Of a stretch of 21,092 nucleotides of DNA, positions 17,201 through 21,092 are shown piece by piece. This DNA comes from a virus. The notes under the pieces are model-generated. The model searched no databases. It had not been told where the DNA came from and saw only the letters and a program-made list of their open reading frames with translations. Within the stretch, counting starts at the first letter, position 1, and the number at the start of each line of letters is the position of its first letter. Location: positions 1-21,092 of the IMG/VR virus record IMGVR_UViG_3300040806_002438, one strand, 5' to 3'. A program made the translations under genes and the position numbers.

Positions 17201-18629
17201 AAATAATTTTAGCAATGGCATCTGAATCAATACCTCTTAGTAACTGACCTTCTCTTAAATCGTCCGTAAAGTCTGTTCCTTTATTTTCTGTTTCCAACAG
17301 CATTCTTGGTAAGAATATCTGTATTGTTGGAATACTAGTGTATCCAGAACCTTTTCTAAGAATTCCTACTTCTTTAATTTCACCAGCAATTTCAAGTGTG
17401 TTTGCTTCTGCCGCCGAAGTCGGATTGCCTCCGGAGAAAATAACCGAAGCACTACCGTAATTAGATCCACCTGCGGTTACTAAAACTCTGTTAACACTAA
17501 ATTTAACACTAAATTTAGCAGTACCACTTCCTGATACTGCTGATACGTGACCTACGTCAGTAATGTCTGTAGGTAGCACACTGTAAATACCTGGATCTAC
17601 AATAGCTACTTGTGTTATACTTCCAGCAAAGTCTTTAGCAACGACCCTTAAAACAGCAGGAACCACTACATTTCCGCCTGTTAGTGTAAGTTCAGTTCCG
17701 ATTTCGTAATCTGTACCACCATTAACAATTTCAATTACTTGCTCTTCGTCAAGTTGCATTTCTACAGTACCTGTAGCACCATTACCTGATAAAGGTGATT
17801 GTATTAGACTGATAAGTGTACAATCTTGTGTACCGTTATCATAGGTAAGTGTTTTCTGATAAGGTCCAAGTTCAACCGGTGCCGCCAATACTAGTTGTTC
17901 GGCAATCTCTGCCGCTTTTCTAATAGAAGCAAATGCTGTTGAAGGAGAACGCCCTTGTTGACTTAATGGAATATCTGTTCGAGTATCTGACCCATTCGTA
18001 GCAACATATAAATTATTTGCTGAAATAAATGTTTTACTGTCAACGTATGCTTTAGTAGAAGCAACTAATCCGCCATAGTTAACATCATCTGAATCAATTG
18101 GATTACGTGAAAGGATCAATGGTCCACTCATTGTACCCCAATCTGGTTCAACATTACCGTTTTCGTCAATAGCATCAACACCAGCAAGTGACAATTTAGT
18201 ATCTACATATCCTTTATTTGGCGCATCACTGTCTAATTGTGCGTCAGCAACGTTTGTAATACGCTTTTGATTAGCATCCATATCCGCGGCAAGTGTCGGA
18301 TCCGGGTCATTAATAAGCGCCGACGCTAGTGAACTGAACTTAATTACGCCAGGAACACTAGAGTCAATAACAATAGTTTCATTGCTATCTAGTTTTGTAA
18401 ATTGAATTTTTTCGTTATTTGAGTCAACTGTAAGAATCTTATTGTTATCTTCTGTTCGATAACTATTCTGTGCTACATCGTCTAGTCCAATAAAACTTAG
18501 GGCGCCACCTAGGCCTAATACGGCATAAATTTCTTGGAAATTGTCATTTACTTTACTAAATGAATCGCGAATACTATCGCCGGTGCCATCATTGCCCTCA
18601 ACACCGATATTAATCTCTTTTCTTGCCAT
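11259..18629 (-). CDS. giant tail fibre / appendage protein, 2456 aa
   Basis: At 7.4 kb this is the largest gene here. In order the protein has: the shared N-terminal module (EINIGVEGNDGTGDSIRDSF, 5-24); two YVD(T/S)K connector segments (141-145, 195-199); a region starting NNLYVATNGSDTRTDIPLSQ (205-224), continuing to about 670 with PNVSLRGDEFRRTIIRP, that looks like a right-handed beta-helix; a duplicated helical module (731-800 and 875-957); a second beta-helix-like stretch around 1260-1350; further shaft; and a distinct C-terminal domain (2332-2456) beginning ADLAEYYEGD and containing ALQGRVPCKVVGKIEKGD. That last domain is widespread in marine T4-like phage fibres by my recollection and recalls chaperone or autocleavage ends of fibres. 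No enzyme site is recognised. The start has GGAG and lies about 42 bases below a perfect late promoter. Confidence 0.92.
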   Translation of the reverse strand: MARKEINIGVEGNDGTGDSIRDSFSKVNDNFQEIYAVLGLGGALSFIGLDDVAQNSYRTEDNNKILTVDSNNEKIQFTKLDSNETIVIDSSVPGVIKFSSLASALINDPDPTLAADMDANQKRITNVADAQLDSDAPNKGYVDTKLSLAGVDAIDENGNVEPDWGTMSGPLILSRNPIDSDDVNYGGLVASTKAYVDSKTFISANNLYVATNGSDTRTDIPLSQQGRSPSTAFASIRKAAEIAEQLVLAAPVELGPYQKTLTYDNGTQDCTLISLIQSPLSGNGATGTVEMQLDEEQVIEIVNGGTDYEIGTELTLTGGNVVVPAVLRVVAKDFAGSITQVAIVDPGIYSVLPTDITDVGHVSAVSGSGTAKFSVKFSVNRVLVTAGGSNYGSASVIFSGGNPTSAAEANTLEIAGEIKEVGILRKGSGYTSIPTIQIFLPRMLLETENKGTDFTDDLREGQLLRGIDSDAIAKIISHDAQRDAQGREIFEVELLQGTFQIGEVIQYGDPAQNVQITIQVETGIYYEQFPIRLSPNVSLRGDEFRRTIIRPKQGVSESPWARVFFRRDTIIDGLRVTPYEFGYQYLTDPLDFSSQPKNNDEMDVFLCADATIVRNVSVQGHGGFMMVLDPNNQVNSKSPYCQTGSSFSKSINVKNFAGGQFVDGFMGNLDGILLYRADESGALTRNPEGGDDSKIVIGGLQREPQLPTSFNIGEDIYRITLTNRVESAFFDAKVLIEQNRTFIQEETIQWLATQNLGFTFDETKCRRDVGLIVDAVVSDVLYGGYEESTRAGRLYFSGGLTVVAGQVAATAAAVTKARDIAITCVQQNTWPALGNIAQTKIASITNADQGGAQQEVQNCFDIVSNIISYGEKMYIAKRLLQENKEFIQADTIGYLAVNYPNLEYNVATCFRDTGFIVDALSIDLFGNAPNAGASDLNQGNFNNSIRAGYSYYRAGKKLIPSSGDPQTVNQLPATLDAVEHIRIRIGEILNNTAPSNPYVGQTFDPATVLDIASNEFTIVNHGFNTGSRVVYNNGGGTSIGTADGGTLVNSGTYFTYKVDDNRFKLYTTLELVRAQEREPGSTFAIDIADSGTGTTHTINWSVTQDVTLTASDLADSGISDAIGTSIGYMKTLIAGDDAAAGETYASFGDSTGVPSVYPLYECVLDNPYEQMTAGKITLATPGNKSMLGNDFTQVNDMGYGVFATNNGLVESVSMFTYYCYTAYFANNGAQIRSLNGSSAHGVYGIRANGADPNEVPDRVSLKFPLIQTGTVYEDRPVDVVNDKTIAKVYVANVSYPPFPGCFVEIDHSNDPQRTGPNSTVGLRAYKITAISTSGLPSGTYEMSIDTDISDGGLAADVPAGKPVIIRAFEEFTIADKVQVVSTRPSTALVFDESSTVDNAVIRVLSFNGYTGVDAVQGDQTISTKDGFPYVNLNVRKLDPGFTPPTWANGIGDDAIVVQSILPEQSARLTKQTTGFTIYDGSSTATGGMIFGYQDSLYEVTSYQDVDILDGGGTKIGSYGVVGIKNISDTNETLVNRTYTITGATATSTITVTVSGSLAELRPGRQIRITGADNASFDGLYYAGNVTGTTFDLYSDKNLTTLVDGSTFGSNATSGSVELFGGATADFNASLENVQLKAGLRSGAQGEVTVNISTMRATGHDFLDIGTGSYADTNYPANIFGPPNNTPQQSQEAVEQGTGRVFWVSSDQSGNFRVGEFFAVDQGTGKVTLDAKIDLQGITSLRLAAGETVSEFTGDVTLGGAGEASNQALPTEAAVRSYIDRRLGLTHEGGIQTVLIGPGYLPRDGSRQMTGPIDMSNSPVTGLPDPDVGIEGETEAVRKSYMKIGNLQDAPEGWMFEEDPSDPNLKRQPDYSYIDSADILAFTTNGSSEFTNATVVGALTFTFQQNAPGVADAVAPTVTNFPDPQIVATINDNVIVNADVNYDAGIEQHKLSLNTARVSEFEGIPIQGYTYVAETSPGAGDDYTVITTNENHGFTTGDAVVISEETVVTALNGDWQVTVILPNQFRIPADTSAGGVITGGKARQYGLISGAQELEFTLVNGFLELKDSTSTTRAGAYYDGIGFEKLRHIDVAVVDPTDETNLAVGSNTKVLARRSSPGGIGQAIDGPPVPIDAKTIVDDGLGCRRPDFAGAGVMVRLNATGNEASDFGTIEYTSSNSADTMVRRSGTGSADFAGTSNFESITGDGNIILDVSDGVESGNQADLEGLWLTYGASSTPTITKHEQSSADNAYYTMFRNGNGQPAIKAQFSNVSTNHFTEYLAGTHKFRTEGGSAGYVEVGSGGFLTAEKNNASAIGYIEGNWQLVQGSRLEATWADLAEYYEGDTQYETGTVLEFGGDKEVTEASKLGTHKVAGVVSAEAAYTMNKDCPGEKVLVALQGRVPCKVVGKIEKGDLIIASGIPGVATSAGSDAKPGTIIGKAIETYDSDRIGLIEVAVGRL
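15759..16439 (-). repeat. diverged internal duplication of a helical module in the giant fibre
   Basis: Residues 731-800 and 875-957 align by eye: AKVLIEQNRTFIQEETIQWL with AKRLLQENKEFIQADTIGYL, then CRRDVGLIVDAVVSDVLYGG with CFRDTGFIVDALSIDLFGNA, then STRAGRLYFSGG with SIRAGYSYYRAG. The copies lie at 16439-16230 and 16007-15759. Each has a conserved Cys and an R-D pair. The module looks helical and interrupts the beta-helix regions. Confidence 0.75.
17491..17514 (-). repeat. perfect 12-bp tandem duplication in giant fibre
   Basis: Two head-to-tail copies of a 12-base unit (ttaacactaaat on the plus strand) encode the doubled peptide KFSVKFSV (residues 372-379). The repeat is in frame and exact, consistent with a recent slippage event in a beta-helix-like part. 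Confidence 0.85.
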
Positions 18630-18670
18630 TTATAAACTCCAAAATAAGGATAATCTGCTTCTTGTAATGA

Positions 18671-18678
18671 TATTTATA
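18671..18678 (-). promoter_or_regulatory. T4-type late promoter (TATAAATA) driving the fibre operon
   Basis: The minus strand reads TATAAATA, the exact consensus of T4 late promoters recognised by gp55-type sigma factors. The expected start of transcription is about 6 bases further (near 18665), giving a leader of roughly 35 bases with a GGAG ribosome site before ATG 18629. It lies in the 81-base gap between divergent genes and is the only perfect copy I found directly upstream of a gene. Confidence 0.75.
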
Positions 18679-18710
18679 CAAATCTTTTATAAGCCGAATG
18701 TAAATACTAT

Positions 18711-18998
18711 ATGTTCATAAAGGAATATATTTTAAAAAAGATGTACGAGCGGTACAGTAAACTAGGCACAAAGCATCAATATTATAGAGATGTTGCTATG
18801 GTAGTATTACGCTGTGATAATTGTGATACTGAATTTGAAAGGTCACGCAGTAAAATGGATCATAGACGCATGAGTAATAATTATTTTCATGTGTGTAGTA
18901 ACTGCGATGCTAAAAGATTCGCACAAAGAAAGGGTATAGAACGCAAGAAAATATGGGATATGCCTGCTAGCAGTGACTTACCAGTAAGCAAGTACTAA
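18711..18998 (+). CDS. small zinc-ribbon protein, unknown function
   Basis: The 95-aa basic protein has two CxxC knuckles, CDNC (35-38) and CSNC (62-65), separated by 23 residues that include KMDHRR, a treble-clef or zinc-ribbon layout. The pattern resembles short phage proteins distantly like HNH nucleases, but a clear catalytic HNH set is not visible. From memory, similar proteins occur in marine T4-like phages with the same N-terminal KEYILKKMYERY helix, which favours ATG 18711 over the internal ATG at 18741; neither has a good ribosome site. It is transcribed away from the fibre operon, and its stop overlaps the iscA stop by 3 bases in tail-to-tail fashion. A nucleic-acid-binding role is plausible; function is unknown. 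Confidence 0.82.
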   Translation: MFIKEYILKKMYERYSKLGTKHQYYRDVAMVVLRCDNCDTEFERSRSKMDHRRMSNNYFHVCSNCDAKRFAQRKGIERKKIWDMPASSDLPVSKY

Positions 18999-19315
18999 AT
19001 GTGAAAACTTTCACCACAACCACAGCGACCTGATTCCATAGGATTTATAAAGTCAAAACCTTCCTGAAATTTTTCTTTTTTGTAGTCGATAGTAATATTG
19101 TTTAGATATACTGTAGATTTCGGATCGACATATACCTTAATGTCGTTAATTTGATGTAATTCGTCATCGTTATTAGGGGTGTCTACATATTCTAACACAT
19201 AAGAAAGACCGTTACACCCTGTGGTTTTAACACCTATTCGTATACCAATAGTATTACTACGTTTACTCATAAATGTTTTAATTTTATTATCGGCTGTTTC
19301 AGTTATCTGGATCAT
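18995..19315 (-). CDS. IscA/HesB-family A-type iron-sulfur carrier
   Basis: The 106-aa protein has the A-type carrier pattern. An N-terminal ITETADNKIKTFM helix leads to GIRIGVKTTGCNGLSYVLEY (24-43) with Cys34. The protein ends in GRCGCGESFHI with Cys98 and Cys100, the C-terminal CxC(G)-type motif. The three cysteines are those that hold a 2Fe-2S or 4Fe-4S cluster for transfer to client proteins. In IscA, SufA and HesB the length is about 105-120 aa, so this is full length. Phage copies may keep host Fe-S enzymes or phage Fe-S proteins supplied during infection. The start overlaps the end of a TTG-started ORF by 17 bases, which suggests translational coupling. Whether it is closer to IscA, SufA or ErpA cannot be decided here. 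Confidence 0.93.
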   Translation of the reverse strand: MIQITETADNKIKTFMSKRSNTIGIRIGVKTTGCNGLSYVLEYVDTPNNDDELHQINDIKVYVDPKSTVYLNNITIDYKKEKFQEGFDFINPMESGRCGCGESFHI

Positions 19316-19478
19316 GTTTCTTTAACTCTATATACGCATTATTAAGTTCTTTATATTTTTCTGTAAGATATCTATCTTTTATTTTATGCGTTTTAATTTC
19401 GTCCTCACCAACTTTAATCATTTCATTGAGTAGTGCTATACGTTCTTTAATATTTTCAACCTTTTTTTCAATCTTCAA
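19299..19478 (-). CDS. 59-aa coiled-coil protein with TTG start
   Basis: Translation of the minus strand from TTG 19478 gives 59 residues, beginning MKIEKKVENIKERIALLNEM and ending KKHDPDN before a TGA. It is very rich in Lys and Glu with hydrophobic residues at heptad spacing (I, V, I, I, L), so a coiled coil is likely. The TTG is preceded by AGGAG with a 9-base spacer. The stop of the preceding ORF (TGA) overlaps the TTG as TTGA, a typical coupled junction, and an in-frame TAA lies just upstream, so no earlier start is possible beyond two codons. Its end overlaps iscA by 17 bases. Function is unknown. Confidence 0.7.
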   Translation of the reverse strand: MKIEKKVENIKERIALLNEMIKVGEDEIKTHKIKDRYLTEKYKELNNAYIELKKHDPDN

Positions 19479-19642
19479 TTCGGTTTACTCCTACGTCTAA
19501 CTTTTCCCACTTGTTGAGATATAGACTTAGGTGGAGATTGTAATTTTAACCTTCGATTGTATTCATAATAGGACGCAGGCAAATCACTTTCACTCCACCT
19601 TTTAATCAAGAGGTCTTGATTTATAAGTCTATGAAACTTCAA
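19475..19642 (-). CDS. 55-aa basic protein, unknown function (TTG start preferred)
   Basis: The reading frame ends with TGA at 19475-19477, overlapping the TTG of the coiled-coil gene. An ATG at 19690 would give 71 aa but lies 47 bases inside the membrane-protein gene. A TTG at 19642, one base after that gene's stop and 11 bases after GGAAG, gives 55 aa and fits the tight packing here. The protein reads MKFHRLINQDLLIKRWSESD, then LPASYYEYNR, and ends with a strongly basic GKVRRRSKPN. The basic tail could bind nucleic acid. No family is recognised. Confidence 0.55.
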   Translation of the reverse strand: MKFHRLINQDLLIKRWSESDLPASYYEYNRRLKLQSPPKSISQQVGKVRRRSKPN

Positions 19643-19643
19643 A

Positions 19644-19817
19644 CTATTCAGACTTCCAAATAGTCCAAGCACCGTATGCGATAGCCGCATAGGCTAGCAA
19701 GCCTGCGAGTGGCTTAGCAATTAATACAATAATTCCAAGGGCAATTAATGCCGCACCGTCCCAAGATGTTCTTTCTGTGAAACGTTTTGAAACCCAACCT
19801 TTAAATTTATCTAACAT
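19644..19817 (-). CDS. 57-aa small membrane protein
   Basis: The minus strand from ATG 19817 encodes 57 residues: MLDKFKGWVSKRFTERTSWD, then GAALIALGIIVLIAKPLAGL, then LAYAAIAYGAWTIWKSE and TAG. After a basic amphipathic N-terminus, residues 21-53 are hydrophobic and could form one long or two short membrane helices around KP (35-36). A GGAG ribosome site sits 11 bases before the ATG. Small proteins of this kind occur in marine T4-like phages by my recollection, with no known function; inner-membrane insertion is the natural inference. It is divergent from the AT-hook gene across a 70-base gap and heads the short minus-strand series ending in iscA. Confidence 0.78.
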   Translation of the reverse strand: MLDKFKGWVSKRFTERTSWDGAALIALGIIVLIAKPLAGLLAYAAIAYGAWTIWKSE

Positions 19818-19855
19818 ATTTTTTTAGTCTCCATTTTAGTTGTGTCACGCAAACA

Positions 19856-19868
19856 TATTTAGTAAATA
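19856..19868. promoter_or_regulatory. 13-bp palindrome in divergent gap, possible bidirectional late-type promoter
   Basis: TATTTA-G-TAAATA is a perfect inverted repeat centred on base 19862. Read on the plus strand it gives AGTAAATA 20 bases before the AT-hook ATG. Read on the minus strand it gives ACTAAATA 39 bases before the membrane-protein ATG. Both match TATAAATA at six of eight positions. It could serve both genes or be an operator site, but it may be chance in AT-rich DNA. Confidence 0.35.
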
Positions 19869-19887
19869 AATCACAGGAGGAAAAATT

Positions 19888-20055
19888 ATGTTTAAATGGT
19901 TAAAAGAACTTTTTGGCTTTGATACTCCGGATACTCCGGAAATTGCTAAAACAGCACCTGCTAAAATAGCACCGGCCAAAAAGAAAACACCTGCTAAGAA
20001 GCCTACGACAAAGAAGGCTCCAGCAAAGCGTGGTCGTCCAAAGAAGAGTTCGTAA
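19888..20055 (+). CDS. 55-aa lysine-rich AT-hook protein
   Basis: ATG 19888 has a perfect AGGAGG ribosome site (19875-19880) at 7 bases. The 55-residue product begins MFKWLKELFGFDTPDTPEI, a short amphipathic helix, and continues with Ala-Pro-Lys repeats (KTAPAKIAPAKKKTPAKKP) like a histone H1 tail. It ends in KRGRPKK (47-53), the canonical AT-hook that binds the minor groove of AT-rich DNA. Such a protein could coat or bend phage or host DNA, or tether DNA to a membrane or protein through its N-terminal helix. Its last 53 bases overlap, antisense, the 3' end of the UVDE gene. The ribosome site and motif make it convincing despite the length. Confidence 0.8.
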   Translation: MFKWLKELFGFDTPDTPEIAKTAPAKIAPAKKKTPAKKPTTKKAPAKRGRPKKSS

Positions 20056-21079
20056 ATTCTTCGTACAGTTTAATGCTGGCAAGATTCTTAGCCTTAGATT
20101 CTACCATAATGTCGGCATAATCCCTAAAACTAAGAGCCCATTCATTAACTGCTTTATTCCACATAAAGTCTGAATGAGCTCTTAGTTTCTGTTTTTTATA
20201 TCCTAGCTCTAATAATACATCCATATCAGGTTTTACAAGATGATCGTGATCGGTAAGTAGGTCTTCACGGCTAACACTGTAATGAATTACAGGACGCACA
20301 CCCCGCCAACTATCTACTATGCGAGCAAATCTATCGTCGGTGGGTTGAATGTATTCTCCTGTACGGACCCAGTGATGGTGTATGTCAAGAACGAGGGCGA
20401 GGTCGTTGGCAAGTTCGAGACTTGCGTCGACACCCCACGACATTTCGTCGTTCTCAATCGTAATAGTGTTTCTCGCTTCTTGAGATAGTCTTGGGAGGAC
20501 TGCTTTGATACCGGCTGGACCCTGTCGGCCCGATATGTGGACATTACATTTTGCGTCTTGGAACGTCTGTCCATATCCCATCCAGCGGAAGACATCGGTG
20601 TGATATTCAAATTCTTCTATGCTCCTCTCAACAATCCCTGGATTATCAGAAGCAAGAACAGTGAATTGCCCAGGGTGCATACTAACCCTAACATCAAGTT
20701 CCCTCGCTCTACGACCGACGTTGGCAAAGTTCCTCTCGCAATAATCGCGGACGTCAGGCTTGCGCCAAAAATAAGACCAAGTAGGCTCAGTATAAACAGG
20801 AAGAACATCGCTGCCAAGCCTAACCATTCGTAAATCATTCGGTAATCCTCCAACGTAACAGATAAGGTTCATGTATGACTGAATGTTATGAACCATGATA
20901 TCCCAAAGCCGCTGTTCTGCAACGTCCTTGGGTTGATTATTTAACCACCTAACGGTAGTTGCCTTTGTGTTTAATGGACGCTGAATCTCCTCGAGAAGTT
21001 TCTTCTTCTGAGTCTGATCAGGATGCATATATTTACAGGCAAAGCCTATACGTTTAGTCTGGGTTTGAGAATTCGTCAC
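20003..21079 (-). CDS. uvsE: UV damage endonuclease (UvsE/UVDE family), start near window edge
   Basis: The 358-aa product has the UVDE TIM-barrel signature: RIGFACKYMHP (10-20), VSMHPGQFTVLASDNPGIVE (132-151) with His135, VHISGRQGP (180-188) with His181, ITIENDE (206-212) with Glu209, LVLDIHHHW (229-237) with Asp232 and His234/235, IHYSVSR (265-271) with His266, AHSDFMW (301-307) with His302, and a late Glu327. These correspond to the metal-binding His/Asp/Glu set of the family, which nicks DNA 5' of UV photoproducts and starts an excision repair independent of UvrABC. The listed start is GTG 21079, but the frame remains open to base 21092, so the true start may lie outside. The 3' end overlaps the AT-hook gene by 53 bases. 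Confidence 0.93.
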   Translation of the reverse strand: MTNSQTQTKRIGFACKYMHPDQTQKKKLLEEIQRPLNTKATTVRWLNNQPKDVAEQRLWDIMVHNIQSYMNLICYVGGLPNDLRMVRLGSDVLPVYTEPTWSYFWRKPDVRDYCERNFANVGRRARELDVRVSMHPGQFTVLASDNPGIVERSIEEFEYHTDVFRWMGYGQTFQDAKCNVHISGRQGPAGIKAVLPRLSQEARNTITIENDEMSWGVDASLELANDLALVLDIHHHWVRTGEYIQPTDDRFARIVDSWRGVRPVIHYSVSREDLLTDHDHLVKPDMDVLLELGYKKQKLRAHSDFMWNKAVNEWALSFRDYADIMVESKAKNLASIKLYEEFTNSSLDDHALLEPSLS

Positions 21080-21092
21080 GTAATATTTTCCA

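Noticed and set aside
18625-18634. Second TATAAAT-like string immediately before the giant fibre ATG
   Set aside because: It overlaps the start codon, so transcription from it could not include the ribosome site; it is just AT-rich leader.
18990-19000. Terminator between the convergent zinc-ribbon and iscA genes
   Set aside because: The stops overlap by 3 bases and no stem-loop with a T tract is present there.
20282-20853. Frames of 68-98 aa on both strands inside the UVDE gene
   Set aside because: All overlap the strongly supported UVDE reading frame and carry no motif of their own.

Overview
This AT-rich, very tightly packed window most likely comes from a marine T4-like myovirus (contractile-tailed phage). 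The evidence is a large tail-fibre/appendage cluster read in one direction, a perfect T4-type late promoter (TATAAATA) upstream of it, and typical marine-phage genes: a GroES/gp31-like co-chaperonin, a MazG-like pyrophosphohydrolase, an IscA-type Fe-S carrier and a UV damage endonuclease. The sequence alone does not tell me whether the host is a cyanobacterium, a SAR11-type bacterium or another marine bacterium.

Layout. From 18629 down to position 1, every gene is on the minus strand with gaps of a few bases or stop/start overlaps, which suggests one late operon. In transcription order these are: a giant 2456-aa fibre protein; a 382-aa fibre protein rich in TGN/TGD repeats; a 1043-aa subtilisin-like protease with a large insertion carrying a cupredoxin domain; a 225-aa fibre-like protein; a 471-aa fibre protein with an Mtd-like N-terminus; an 854-aa protein with Ig-like repeats; a 202-aa fibre-like protein; a 90-aa helical protein; a 158-aa fragment resembling part of bacterial DNA polymerase III alpha; a 79-aa conserved-looking protein; the GroES-like protein; and a MazG-like protein cut by the window edge.

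Right of 18630 is an accessory region of short genes on both strands. A zinc-ribbon protein (+) converges on a minus-strand series made of iscA, a TTG-started coiled-coil ORF, a small basic ORF and a 57-aa membrane protein. A divergent 55-aa lysine-rich AT-hook protein (+) overlaps tail-to-tail with a UVDE-type endonuclease gene (-) that reaches the window edge. Several of these small genes were found by direct translation.

How it fits together. The left 18.6 kb appears to build host-recognition structures. Four proteins share a short N-terminal 'NDGTGD..R..F.KVN.NF'-type module that may be a common docking or trimerisation element, and two share GD-[KR]-GS-[VI]-F modules and TGN repeats that could recombine. 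The protease in the middle may mature these appendages or act on the host surface. The small downstream genes act on folding (GroES), nucleotides (MazG) and possibly replication. The right arm carries DNA repair, Fe-S assembly and small DNA-binding or membrane proteins. The most unusual items are the polymerase fragment that stops just before the catalytic aspartates, and the amicyanin-like copper-site motif inside the subtilase.
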